Positions 48,045 to 59,849 of a stretch of 64,000 nt of DNA are shown in pieces. The stretch is from Ancylostoma caninum (taxonomy: Eukaryota; Nematoda; Chromadorea; Rhabditida; Ancylostomatidae). The first letter of the stretch is position 1; the number at the start of each line of letters is the position of its first letter. The translations under genes were made by a program, and so were the position numbers. The notes under the pieces were generated by a model that was not told where the DNA came from, searched no databases, and worked only from the letters and a program-made list of their open reading frames with translations. Location of the stretch: contig JBAJFG010000643.1 in assembly GCA_037903475.1 (NCBI GenBank), forward strand, positions 2,356,001 to 2,420,000. The letters run 5' to 3'.

Positions 48045-48109
48045 CACTTGACGCCGCATTGATGTCCTGTGACGTCATCACACCTCAATCCATTCGCCCC
48101 GTCACCAAA
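48045..48109 (+). CDS. Short candidate exon
   Basis: CTTCATTTCAG acceptor and AAA|GTATGAGT donor enclose two bases plus 21 codons (LDAALMSCDVITPQSIRPVT plus K). Both splice signals are good. It is short and unsupported by neighbours. Confidence 0.25.
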
Positions 48110-48213
48110 GTATGAGTCAGCGCTGTCCTGTTTTTAATGCATTCCTCAAGAATTTGTCATCGTATAACAGGTGGTGCAATTCTTGCGCAATCTTACATAT
48201 GTATAAACATGTA

Positions 48214-48410
48214 CAGGAAGCTCCAAATGTTCGCAGTCAAGAGGGACGTGGCCACGACGCGGCTTTAGACAGAGACACAGGCGCTCGGCATGCTGCCACT
48301 GGTTGGCTGCAGAGTCAGAGAAGCCAGAGGCAGCATAGAGAGCGCCTGTGTCTGATCAAGGAGCCGCGCCGTGGCCACGCCCTCTTGACTGCGGACATTT
48401 GGAGCTTCCT
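48214..48410. mobile_element. Foldback MITE, TACAGGAARCTCC family, copy 2
   Basis: CAGGAAGCTCCAAATGTTCG ... CGGACATTTGGAGCTTCCT. Inner AGAGGGACGTGGCCACGACG mirrored by CCGTGGCCACGCCCTCTTGA, with a GAGAAGCCAGAGGCAGCAT centre. Nearly identical to the copy at 49033-49230. Confidence 0.9.
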
Positions 48411-48867
48411 ATATATAGTTGTGGGCGGGTAGTCCACGAACTAGTCAGTAACCTGTTGATCCTTCAACATAGCCTTCTGTGGAAGCTCGAGGGGCTGAGG
48501 AGGTGGGGAGGGGGGGGGGGGGCAAAACCTGTCGATGAACCAGCATGCTGCGGTCTATTTGTATAGCATGTGCGATGCACGTATTATCATCACGCACGTG
48601 ACATCCACTGTTCCGTCCTCATCAAAATGGCTTCCTCTTCACGTCATCACTGGAAATTTCGGTGGTGTTTAAATCGAATTTAATGAACGCGTGGAATCGT
48701 ATCCTAACAGTATCGTTTGGTGTTTGTTTTCACTTTCAAAACGCTGTTGTTTACATAAAATCGATATCATTGTGTTCTCGTTTCAACATTTATAGTGGCG
48801 ACGGCATATTTATGTAGCAACTTTTGATTCGCTTTCTTCGCTATGGGTAGGATATATTTATAATTAA

Positions 48868-49581
48868 CTAGATGGTGCACCCGGCTTTGCTCCTCGGGTT
48901 TTCTATTTATTTTCTATTCTATTCTATTCATAATTTGGTGATCAGCTCAAGTGACACTTATTCCGTCCCCTTCCATCAAAAATAAGGTAAAGTTGTTTGG
49001 CTGGTAAATTCTTCTAAAATGCTTGCTATATACAGGAAGCTCCAAATGTCCGCAGTCAAGAGGGACGTGGCCACGACGCGGCTTTAGACAGAGACACAGG
49101 CGCTCTGCATGCTGCCACTGGTTGGCTGCAGAGTCAGAGAAGCCAGAGGCAGCATAGAGAGCGCTTGTGTCTGATCAAGGAGCCGCGCCGTGGCCACGCC
49201 CTTTTGACTGCGGACATTTGCAGCTTCCTGTATACGTTGAACTTTTCGGAAATCCCAGAAGACACGGTTCCACCCACCCGTGAGCAAGAATACCGAAAAA
49301 TCAATAAAATCGATAGATCGATATTTCGTTCACAACGGTTATCATATTCTGGTTCAGCGTATTGGAAAACCACAGTAGACATGTCCTTGCCGGCCTCTCA
49401 GGGAAAAGAAAAATCAATAAAACCGATAAATCGATAGTGTCTTACGAAGAAGTAGCCTAAAACTTCCGCCGGCCCCTAGGGCACAAGTGTGCAAAGTTTG
49501 GTCCCTCCACGGTCGGTTAACCCTCCACAATTTCTATTCGTTACATGCATACATACAGATATTCATTTTTATATATACAGA
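48868..49581 (-). mobile_element. Non-autonomous Helitron, - strand, interrupted by a MITE
   Basis: Read on -: starts TCTGTATATATAAAAATGAA after A (49581) and ends ...CCCGAGGAGCAAAGCCGGGT GCACCATCTAG followed by T (48868). It shares GGTTTTAGGCTACTTC and the TATCGATTTATCG motifs with the Helitron at 37507-38432 but has fewer internal repeats. A complete foldback MITE (49033-49230) is nested inside. Confidence 0.75.
49033..49230. mobile_element. Foldback MITE, TACAGGAARCTCC family, copy 3, nested in a Helitron
   Basis: CAGGAAGCTCCAAATGTCCG ... CATTTGCAGCTTCCTG flanked by TA on both sides. Almost identical to the copy at 48214-48410, so both moved recently or one derives from the other. Insertion occurred after the surrounding Helitron. 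Confidence 0.9.
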
Positions 49582-50632
49582 TTTATCTCGAAATCCTTCC
49601 CAGGTGAAATGGACTGCACTCCCATTGCTTGTCATCATTTCTCGTTTTACTCTTTTCATCGCTTATTTCCGCTATCTCTGAACTTCGCCTTATCTTTTGG
49701 CAGTATGGTTTGTTTCGTTAGCGAAGATACGACAGAGAGAAACGTCAGCGGTAGAAAGAACGTGGGAAATATGAGGAGGGTGGGGTCGCCGCTATAAGAG
49801 CAAATTAGGATTTTCTTAATAGTCTGTCATCCTATTTGATGCCATGGTTTGCTACAAAGGCGACTGTTCCAGCGCGAGGGACGCGGTCGCGACGCGTGCT
49901 TCTCGAATCCGTGAAAAACGTACTTCCATCAACGCTCACTGTACCTTTGCTTTGAGGAGAAGGGAAAATTGAATTTCGAATGCAGATTTAAGTGCTCCTA
50001 TTTGAGGACAACGTCTGATGCTTTCCTCATAGGCTTTTCTCCTTCTTTAGAGCCACTATTTCTTGCAGCAAAGAACACACTAAGCAGTTGCGTTTGCAGA
50101 ACGTAATTCCTGTGTGTTCGCTCATATGTTTTTAGATTCCATTAGTCGCAGAAGTTCCATTCTTTGCTGTTATTATTTGTGTGTTGTATGGTTTTGTGCA
50201 ATAGTTTCCTCCATCGCTAGTATTGTTGCCTGGTACGGGTTTCTCGGCTTCTTTTTTATTTTGCCAATTCACAAGGCGAGCGTCTGTGCTGTCTAATTGG
50301 GTTGGGTTTAAAGTCCAGTATCTGTCACGCCACCGCGTCCACCTGCTGTTGTTCGAAGATTAGCGTGTGCAAATTTTTGATAGTCGTCAATTTCCGGAAG
50401 AAGAATCGAAGCTGCGGTTGCGTTCATGCTTGCTGTTGACGCAATATGTGGGTGCGTATATTCACTATTCATTGAACTATAAAAAGTGCATGATGTCGTT
50501 CGAAGTTACGAGAAAGTTCCAACAATGGTTTGTATCATCACCTACATGTTGTGCTTCTCGTATGTACGTGACAATATCTGAGAATATGTGCATAAATCAG
50601 CAAGTCGGACATCCTCCGCGCTAAACGGAGGA

Positions 50633-50680
50633 CACTTCTGCATTGTCATTACGAGGCGTCGTAATGACAATGCAGAAGTG
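50633..50680. repeat. Perfect inverted repeat, 21-bp arms
   Basis: CACTTCTGCATTGTCATTACG, 6-base spacer AGGCGT, then the exact complement. Confidence 0.95.
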
Positions 50681-51532
50681 AAGACAATCATTACAACCAT
50701 TGCACTAATGTTCTTGAACTACGGTAACTGCTTCGGGTCGTAGCCACACCATTTCTTTCTTTCTCTGTTTTCTCTGGGGCTACTGTTCCTGCTGGAACGC
50801 ACTACATGTAGCTAGGTCCCGGCACTAGCCTTTTGTTCTGTTTTAATAATCTTCTTCTAGAGCCTATTCGATCACGATTATAATTTCTGATGAAGTTCCA
50901 TTAATATCGTTATTGCCATTGTTTTGAGATTTGATCATTGAATTCTTCAACTAAATGATATTCGTCGCGTGCTCATGCTTTTTTTGTTTTGTCATGCGCC
51001 TTCGAAATTCTGGTTCAGATGGTGTTCGTACATAATAGTCAGCTGACATTTCAATACAGGTCCTTCATGTGAGTCGCATGTGGACCATTTTTTTCAACTG
51101 TTGCCTGCCTGGATAACTCGAAATTCGCAAAGTTTACCTAATCATTCTCTTTGTTGAGTGCTACTTCCTTGCAGCCGTCATCTACCTCGGCATATGCTTT
51201 GTTGACAATATCTGACTACGATCATCTTCTCCTTAAAGCTTCACACTGGATTCCTTTTTGGTAATTTGTATCGTTTGTGAGTGAATTTCCATCTCAACAA
51301 GTTCGTAGTGTGTTTTCTCAGCGGCTAATGTTATTCCTTAACATTAAAAGAACAGAATTTTGTGGGTCGTTCCAGATGCTCGCTTTGCCTTTATTTTTAG
51401 ATTGAAGGACTGAAATTATGACCTAGTCTGTCCCAAACAATGCCCGTGCATATCGCATGCCTTTCTTGTCTTTTTCCTCTAACTGCTGCACACTCCGCAT
51501 TCAGTCCTAAACCGACTTCCTCATCTTTCCCG

Positions 51533-51692
51533 AAAACGTAGACGGGTTTCATGCGCAGTTTCATAGCTTCGCGACCGCGGAGTCGCGGCGGGACCTACTC
51601 GCCCCTCTCACTTCGGACATGCTCTCACCGCATCTCTCATTCAGGTCTCACCGCGATTCTGCAGCTATGGAATCTATTTCTTTCCGAGATGG
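51533..51692. mobile_element. Foldback family TCGCGGCGGGACCT, copy 3, inverted
   Basis: GAGTCGCGGCGGGACCTACT and CAGGTCTCACCGCGATTCTG with CTCTCACTTCGGACATGCTC between, the opposite orientation to the other copies. Confidence 0.7.
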
Positions 51693-51827
51693 ACTACATG
51701 TCTAGTTGTCTTCTCATGAAGGAAAAAAGGTCCACAGTACAGTTGCATGGATGATAGCAGTGTGTGTATCCTTTAGGGATCTGCGGTACTAAGTCTGGCA
51801 GATTTTCCGCTCTTGCACATAGACGGC

Positions 51828-52423
51828 TTAAAGGCGGGGGTCCACCTCAAGATTGTTTTTGAGACTTCAACGTTAAAAGAATCTCCAGGAGCTATTGATT
51901 ACAACGGTATACGTGACTCCATGGAATACTGCTGAAAAAACCCATTTCCGAGCCCCAATTTTTAAGGAGCCTCTGGGCGGAGCCAAGGAACTTTCCGAAT
52001 AATTCACTCCTAAAGCGCATCTCCTGAGGAAGTTCGTATTCTTCGTAAAACTTCCTCATCAACTCCCTAATGGAATAGAAACTGCGCTCCATTTGCGGCT
52101 CCGGAGCCAAGGCGGAATTGCAGGGTTTCCCGGCCGTGAACTCCTTTGCTAGTCATACATGGAAGACAGTTTCTATTTCGTTAGGGAGTTAATGAGCAAC
52201 TCTCACGAGGAATATGAATTCCCTCAGGAGGTGCGCTTCCTGGAGTGAATTATTCGGAGGGTTTCTTAGCTCCGCCCGAAGGCTCCTTAAAATCTAGGGC
52301 TCGGAAATGGGGTTTTTCAGCATTTTTGTATGGAATCACGTATCCTTTGTGATCACTAGCGCCTAGACATTCTTTTCACGTAGAGATCTCAAAAACGAAT
52401 TTAAGATGGGACGCTGCCTTTAA
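51828..52423. mobile_element. 596-bp foldback element with TTAAAGGC ends
   Basis: Ends TTAAAGGCGG and GCTGCCTTTAA. The arms mirror throughout: GATTGTTTTTGAGACTTC against AGATCTCAAAAACGAATT; CCCATTTCCGAGCCCCAATT against GGGCTCGGAAATGGGGTTTT; CTTCCTCATCAACTCCCTAA against TTAGGGAGTTAATGAGCAAC. Non-coding. Confidence 0.85.
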
Positions 52424-52452
52424 TCTCTATTGCTTTTGAATTGCTCCGCTAG

Positions 52453-52553
52453 ATCGTCTTCTACGCGATGCGAGAGTCTAAACGCGAACATCTGTCATAC
52501 GCGCTTTTGTACGACTTGGCCTGCGAGTATGAATCTGTTTGGATGTTACAGTT
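52453..52553 (+). CDS. Candidate internal exon, unknown protein
   Basis: Acceptor CTCCGCTAG and donor TT|GTAAGAT bound a phase-0 frame IVFYAMRESKREHLSYALLY followed by DLACEYESVWMLQ. This is strikingly protein-like (amphipathic, charged). It begins 30 bp after the foldback element 51828-52423. Nearby frames at 51175-51260 and 50384-50450 also have splice signals, but their phases do not join to it. Confidence 0.35.
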
Positions 52554-52869
52554 GTAAGATGCAACTCATCATAAAACATTTCCCTTTCCAGAACTTCGCC
52601 ACTATTCGTTTTTAAAGTGAAATTGCACCACAAGAATGCTAATTAGATAATGTACTCCAGTGAGTTCTTACATCATTCCCCTCATTGTTTGCTTCTTTGT
52701 TGTTTAACATCGCTAGCGATCAATGCAAAGAAAGAAAACACTTGTATGCTGGCGCCTCTGTTAAAGTTTGCTCGCGGATTCATTCGAGTGCACATCAGTC
52801 AGCATCGACGTCAGCAAAGCATGTGTCTAATGCACTTTAGTGGTTTGCTTGCTGAGGGTGCATGAATTC

Positions 52870-54540
52870 ACATGGACACCTGAAGCGACAGATCTGAAAT
52901 TCGTTGCCCTCATAGTTAGCGGTGTTGCTGGATCTTTGTGTCCAAATGCCGACATGGTGACCCAGCGACCGCTGATAACGCTGGATGCGGGTCTCCCATG
53001 ATTGATGAGTTTATGTGTGCTCACGCACAAGTGTGTAGATTAGTTTCTACTGTTTACGACCACCCATAAAGTTTGATCTATTGATGTATTGATCTCTGAT
53101 GTCGGGTCGTCTTATTACGTTTCAGCTTTTTTGCCTGGGGTTGTCTCATTTAGGTGTGACGCGTGCCAATTTCGAGGATGTAATGCAATTCTTGTGGTGT
53201 AATTCATTTTTAAAACGGACAATTAAGATGTTCAGGAATAGAGAGTGTGTATCAGCCTATTGCATCTCAAAAATATAGCATTCGACTTAATTGTATTCCT
53301 TCCATATAGCGTCCAAGCCTGCACTGAGGTGGTTATATTGTTTCATATGCGATGATTGCCGATAATTTCACTGAAAACATGTTCACTTCATGCCTTTCAG
53401 ACCGTCTTCTCATTCCTTTTCCAGTGCTTTCTCCTCTCTAAGACGTTTCCATCTTCACTAGCGAAATGGACTGCGAATGTTTCACTTACGATCTTTTAGT
53501 CTACTGAAAGCTTTTGTTGGTAGGAGCGAAATCACCAATTTTCTGACTTGAATCGCTTCTTGTAGTTGTTGTCTGGGAATTATTCGGCTAGTTCTGGCCC
53601 AAAATTTCAAAATAAAAATTTTCGTTCAAACTTCGCCCAGGGAGATTATTGAGGGTGCTGAACCCGGATTCCCCAGACCAAGACACGAGCGCGGGGCTGA
53701 TTCTGATAGGATCAGTGGTCTATCAAAGAGCGCAAAAAAGGCAACCTTGTATGTTGGGGTTATTTCATGGGCTGATTACAAATATCAATGTTTCACTGAT
53801 TAGCAACGCTTAAACCATGTACAGTATTGTGACCATGTAGCATTGTATCACAGTTTGCAGTGGTTCCTCCGGCTTGCCCTCCTCTTTTTCGTCGTTTACA
53901 TAGAACAACAGTCGTAGTTCCACTACATTACATTATCTCATTTTCTGATAGGAAATTTGCAGTCAGCAGTTTGGATGAATGACTTCAAAATTACAGAACA
54001 AGCAAAGAAAGGGCACACCACCACAACCGGCCCCCGGAAATTTTGATATTTTTTACTGTTCGCTGATTAGCAACGCTTAAACCATGTGCTGAAACTTTGC
54101 CTAGAGGTTATTTGATTTGCTTATCGCAAACATCGTATCCATTTTACATTCTAACCCCATTTGTCTAAGGTTCTGGCAGTTTCTCCAGTTACAGACCACT
54201 GACCCGATCAGGATCAGCCCCGCGCACTTGTCTTAGTGCCGCAGTTCCTGAACCCGAATAGAATCTGTTTTCTACCACAACTTCATTTTTGTAGGGTTAC
54301 GATAGGTATGCTCTAGATTCGGTATCTCACAGAATCCTCTGGAATTTTGTGTAGTTTTGGGGGTTGTTTTATGCGTCGACCAGAGATATCGTGTCAATTT
54401 TGCACCGTAACTTCAATTCGCAGGGATACGGTGATATGGTAGGAAATTTTGGGGAAATGCTGATTTCGGAAATAAACCGAAAGTGATTTGCAAAACAATG
54501 TTGATGTTCGTGATCAGCGCCTAAAACAACTCCTCTACAC
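52870..54540. other. No gene recognised; weak repeat content
   Basis: GCTGATTAGCAACGCTTAAACCATGT occurs twice (about 53795 and 54061; shown here as one motif of 26 bases, key part GATTAGCAACGCTTAAACC). Acceptor-like sites exist but no frame with consistent phase. Confidence 0.4.
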
Positions 54541-54592
54541 AAAATTTGAGAAAATCCTGTGGAATAGCCTATCTACAGTACGCCTTCGGTAA

Positions 54593-54782
54593 GTCCACGA
54601 AAGCGTACAGTCCTTGTCGAAAAGATAGACGGATTCCGTTACTGCAAAATCGTGGCGGGACCTCGACAAGAGACGCGGAAAGAGAATGCTCCAAGTGAGA
54701 GGGTGGAGGAGATCCAGCCGCGACTCTGCGACCGCGACGCTGTGAAACCGCACGCGCAATCCGTCTATCTTTTCGACAAGGA
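54593..54782. mobile_element. Foldback family TCGCGGCGGGACCT, copy 4 with longer arms
   Basis: The outer arms AAAGATAGACGGATTCCG and its near complement CGCAATCCGTCTATCTTTTC enclose AAATCGTGGCGGGACCTCG, CCAAGTGAGAGGGTGGAGGA and CGCGACGCTGTGAAACCGC. Confidence 0.75.
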
Positions 54783-55113
54783 CTGTAATTACTGTAGGCA
54801 TGTAGATACGGTATCTCACAGAACACAGTTAAAGGTATTTCATAGAATACAGATACAGGCGCAAAGCAGATACGAGATTCGTGTTCACCACCTCAAATAA
54901 CCTCGTCTTTGGACGAAGCTCGAGCGAGATCTTTTTTCTCAAAATTCTTAGGCAGAACATCGAAGTAGGGCCATTTTGGGTGAAGGGAGGACCCCACCGC
55001 AGATTCTCGTTAATAGGTAGGAGTTGTGGGATGTTTCCAGGAGATACTGCACATCCGGCCTCTAATCTGCAAACGTTTCGGTTTGTTCGTTTTTTCTGCT
55101 ATCGTAACGTGGA

Positions 55114-55482
55114 ATGCGTATTATCACACCAGGGGAATTTATCAGAAAAGTTCACTGGAGTCCATTGCATCCAGAACTCTCGCACGAAACCTTGTTAGGT
55201 CACGTGTGGACTGATCAGTTTTACGACGTCATGTCCTCTGTTCGCATTTATAACGCTGTAAATCATGGTAATGCGATTACACTCGCGTGGGCTGTATCCC
55301 ATTTTCGTGTAAGATCCGACTGAAGGTGCAGGTTAATGTGGTATTGCAGAATAATTGGTGCAGATGTTTTTAGGTGGGAGTCGGCCTGTCTATTTCAACG
55401 TCAGTCCAGAATCACTCAGGGCAGTTCGTCGTTACACGCGCTAAATGGGTTTTGATCTATAGCTCCGGGTACGCGATCACTA
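55114..55482 (+). CDS. Candidate first two exons of an unknown gene
   Basis: ATG at 55114 opens 65 codons (MRIITPGEFIRKVHWSPLHP ... SVRIYNAVNHGNAITLAWAV SHFR) to a good donor CGT|GTAAGA at 55309. After a 65-nt intron with acceptor TTTTTAG, exon 55374 continues in phase 0 (VGVGLSISTSVQNHSGQFVV then TRAKWVLIYSSGYAITN). The frame upstream of the ATG is closed and contains no acceptor, so the ATG would be the start. A possible last piece behind the acceptor at 56485 (KKIDLGPLVKLE, stop) has the wrong phase. Family not recognised. Confidence 0.35.
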
Positions 55483-56549
55483 ATGTTTACCTGCATTTTA
55501 TACTCCAGCATCCTTGAGATTTGATATGACTTAGATTTTATCCCCACCTTTTCTCTTTTCTTGTTCATTTCTGCTCATTTATTACGAGACTACTATTTCA
55601 ATGGTAGTACTCGTACGTTTGTGTCTTGTTGTCTGGTGAATGCTGTAGCGGTTATCACCACTGTCTGTCGGGTTATCAATCGGATTATTGTAGCAGCCGT
55701 TCCCCACCATCGCTTATTCGCTAATGATTCAAGATTTATGGTCGTTCGATAAGCGTAAGTGGGGTGGCAGCTCTACTCTCCTGTTGTATAGTTCATCAAA
55801 TCGAAATCATTCCTCTACTTTTTTCAAACACGTATTTTTGAAATCAGGTGTGGTTTATGCTCCATTTTTCAAAATTCTTAATTCAATTTGACAGCAATTA
55901 AATAGATGGATCTTTCCTCACTTCCATTCGTTAATATTGGATTTTACTTTTCGCGCTCTTTGCGGTACCCCAGATACCTCATCAAGAGGTGGCACTCGTG
56001 CATTGAACTGCAGTTGGTGGGATTGCCTGCGATTACATAGATACAATGTAACACCAGCAGAATGCGGGGTAATCTGACGTTTTTCGATTTTTTATTGCCA
56101 CCTACGCATGTTGCCGCTTGCACACTTTGATTGGATGTTATAAAAGGAGCGTCGATTGAATGTGGCGTGAAAATGCACAACAATGGTGCGATTTTATTCG
56201 TCAATTTTTTGTTTCTTTAGTCTTCATATATCAGCCGTTTTATATATTTCCCGGATCTTTAACATTTCGTTTGTTTATTAGTTTTTGTGCTAATAGTTTC
56301 TTTTGTACTAATACGAAGTTTTTCTTCCCTTTTTTATTTTCTTTCTTGTATTTTTCTAAAATCATCTTCTTGTACTAAAAAGTTCTCTTTCTTCTCCCTC
56401 CAGCTCATTCTTTTCATGTAAAGTTATGTAGATAATTGTGACTTAATCCATGGAGGCAAGAATCCTCTGATCATCTTTGTTTCAGACAAGAAAATAGATC
56501 TCGGACCGCTAGTGAAACTAGAATAAGCTGTACGTGATTGTTTGCTCTC

Positions 56550-56830
56550 CCATAATTATTAGAGTTTTGACCGAATCGAATAAAATTCGAATATTTATTC
56601 GAATGTTCGAATATTCGAAAATTCGAATATTCGAAAATTCGGAGGTCCCGAAAAATTCGAAAGTTCGAATATTCGAAAATTCGGTGGTCCCAAAAAATTC
56701 GAAAATTCGAATATTCGAAAATTCGATGGCCCTGCAATATTCGAAAGTTCGAATATTCAAAAATTCGAGGGACCGGAATTATTCGAAAATTCGAATATTC
56801 GAAAATTTTAGGCCGAAAATTCGAATATTT
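56550..56830. repeat. ATTCGAA palindromic array 1
   Basis: Four to five units built from AAAATTCGAATATTCGAAAA, separated by 10-15-base GC-richer spacers (GGAGGTCCCG, GGTGGTCCC, ATGGCCCTGC, AGGGACCGG). The array starts next to ATAATTATTAGAGTTTTGAC. Confidence 0.9.
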
Positions 56831-57844
56831 GCAATTGTTTTGCTTCGCAACTGTTATTTCAGTTCCATTTTCTCGATGAAGAACCATTCCCATTGAAACT
56901 CCAGTCCAATTTCTCATTTCAATCTCAATTTTCCCAAAAACTCGCTCATATCTTTGCACGCATTCGAAAGTCACCAACTGCATTTGAAAGCTTTGAAACT
57001 GCAATCCTACGAGGTATACGACATTGGCGACGATGATCTCTCCAGTAAAACCTACGTATGTACTTTTCTAGACACTTGAGAAACCAGCAGTTTCAACTAA
57101 ACTTCCGATTATTCAAGCCTTTCCTCCAGAACTATGTAAGTGAACTGCAAATAACAATAATAACTTCTACACAGCATTCCTCCTTACATTTAGCTGATTT
57201 CCGACTACTGCTTCGTTGAAACTCAGTAGTGGAATTCGAAGCTCACACAAAATCTCGAGATCCTCTTATTAACCTTTCTGCCCCAACATACTCCGACTTC
57301 TTGTTGTAGAAGTTCTGTTGGTTTTGACATTCAACGTACAAGAATGCAATTGGACCCGATAAACAGAAGTAATAATGAGGAACGGGATAACACGCAGTGT
57401 TTTTTTATGTCGCTGACGCTTTTTTGTTGATAGCTGGAAACTCATTCATGAGCAAGGTAACTGAACCACTGTACCCAACATTATTTTTACCGCGTCAAAA
57501 CCTCTACCTCTACATTCACTACCATGGCTCGTTTTGTTAAACTACAACACAGAGATATTAAAGCGAAAGCCTTCTCACGTTCGAAGGGTTTCATCCACTT
57601 TACGATCCTTTAATGATGGTTACAGACCTCAAGTGAAGTTCTTGAGCTTAGAAAGTTCAACCCGTTGCAATTTTAAAACCGATAAGGAACCAACTCTACA
57701 GCAGCACAAGCTTCCACTCATGAGAAGGTTGTGAGAAATTCCAAACGGCAAATGAAACTTACTACCCGAAACGTTTTATGCCCGTTGTGATTGGGAAACA
57801 TATGGCCTTGTTCGCATACAAAATGTTTTTACCTAATGGAATGT

Positions 57845-58143
57845 TATTCGAATAAATATTCGAACATTCGAATATTCGAAAGTTCGAATATTCGAAAATT
57901 CGGGGGTCCCAAAAAATTCGAAAATTCGAATATTCGAAAATTCGATGGCTCCGCAATATTCGAAAGTTCGAATATTCGAAAATTCGAGGGTCCGGGTTTA
58001 TTCGAAAATTCGAATATTCGAAAAATCGATGGTTCGCAAAAATTCGGAAATTCGAATATTCGAAAATTCGGGGGTTCCCAAAAGTTCGAAAATTCGAATA
58101 TTCGAATATTCGAAAAATATTTTCGAATGTAAAACTCTAATAA
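57845..58143. repeat. ATTCGAA palindromic array 2
   Basis: Same unit as array 1 with spacers GGGGGTCCC, ATGGCTCCGC, AGGGTCCGGG, ATGGTTCGC and GGGGGTTCCC. It ends in AAAACTCTAATAATTA, the inverted form of the sequence that opens array 1, so 56550-58150 may be one element or two related ones. Confidence 0.9.
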
Positions 58144-59447
58144 TTATATGAGTCACTGCTAGAGCGTGAATATCAAATATCACGCCAATAAAATTACGAT
58201 CACGCTTTGACGTCAGCTTTGGGAGATTACTTTGCAGGAGCGGTGCTACTGTTTATTTTATCGGTGTCCGGTGCAGGATAAATTTTTGTACTAAAAATCT
58301 CTGCACTATCATTTCCACTGTTTACTGATTAAGATTGTGGGGATTCCGTTGCATTTTCATGTTCATATTATTCTTAAGAAATTTCTAGCGCATGAGATAA
58401 TTTGACTCTTCATCATATGCATAGTGTCCCTTTGCAGAATGCAATTTTTCTCAGGTCTAGCCATTATTCTCTATATTGTAAGAAAAAAAAATACACATGT
58501 AGAATGTTTTGTTGCTATGTCCATTTCCACTCTGGCCATTTCAAAATCAGCATCGCTGGTGAATGTTGGCCCTCATGGCCCTTCAGCTGTTTCGATGGAA
58601 GTAGTTTTTTTTTTTGGGGGGGGGGGGGGCAAGAAAGTACGCCATGCATCCACGCCGACTCGAGCTGGAATCCTCGCCATGATCGCAGACCATGCGATTT
58701 TCTAGATGTCAGTTGTTTCTACTGACATTGACATCAAAAGGATGAAAAACTATCGAGAAAACCATAGGATTTGTTACTACAGCAGCGAATCCATCACGAG
58801 CGGTGCGGCTACACTGCGTGCTTCCCGAGTCTGCAAGGAACGCATTTCCATCGACGCGCGCTGAGCACTCCATTCCTCTATAGTAAATAGCCTTTTCAAC
58901 TCCACTTGTGTTCTGTTGATTTCGTGAACCATTCGAGGACATTATTCCCACTCATGAGACATTCAGACTATTTCTTTCCTAGTTTTTACCCCAGTCGCAC
59001 AGATGATGTGTTGCGGCAAGTAATCTCTCTAAATTCCGTGACAAATTGAGCAGTTTCACTTGCCACTTTTCATTCAGAGTCATACCTCGTTGCGAGATAT
59101 GACTGGAAGTGCTCGGATATACCTTTATTTCAAAACTAACAAAAAAAACGGGGGCTACTCTTTGTTTTTATTCTTATTGCCAAATTCTTACAATTACGCG
59201 TTAGATAGAATTCTGGCTCTGCAAACTAGGTGCACTACAGCGAATGGTTCCGACTACTGTATCGGGTGTGAATCTAAACCACTGGGTTCTTTTTTGTTAC
59301 TGCCACAGTGGAATCCCTGTTTATATTTATTAGCTGTAGTTGAGAATGCCATGAATCACTTCCCATGCATATCTATTATTTAATAATGGAAAACAAGTTG
59401 CAGAATGTCACTTTCTAAGAGACAGTCTGTTACCTCTGGCCACTAAC

Positions 59448-59652
59448 AGGGCATTCATCTCGGAGTAAACATCGCGTTGCAATACGCGCGCGAGCTGATC
59501 CATTCCAATAGATCAAATTCTCAATCGAAAGGCTACGTCCGAACCGCTAAAAATCACTCGCACGTAGCCTTTCGATTGAGAATTTGATCTATTGGAATGG
59601 ATCAGCTCGCGCGCGTATTGCAACGCGATGTTTACTCCGAGGTAAATGCCCT
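59448..59652. mobile_element. 205-bp foldback element, about 91-bp arms
   Basis: AGGGCATTCATCTCGGAGTA ... AAAGGCTACGT is mirrored almost perfectly by ACGTAGCCTTTCGATTGAGA ... AATGCCCT, with a 23-base loop. No coding content. Confidence 0.95.
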
Positions 59653-59849
59653 GTATCGTTAACCGGTGTTCTAGCACTGAAAAGCAATCAGTGCACTACA
59701 ATGTGGCATTGCGGGAGCAGTAGTCGCATCAGGCCTAGCTTTTCTCTATTCCGTGAATGCTCCCGCGTTTTTCTGCTCGAGCACATGCAATCGCGAAGGC
59801 TAGAAGCTGGCTCAGCATCCATTTTCTCTGTGCGCCTAGACTGACGTCA

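Noticed and set aside
56471..57004. 177-codon - frame rich in repeated FEYSNFRI
   Set aside because: Translation of the ATTCGAA array; low-complexity repeat, not a gene.
57791..58132. 113-codon + frame rich in SNIRKFEG
   Set aside because: Same reason: translation of ATTCGAA array 2.
56550..58150. CRISPR-like array (repeats with short spacers)
   Set aside because: Repeats are self-palindromic and degenerate, spacers are 10-15 bases and shared between arrays, in a nematode genome; not CRISPR.
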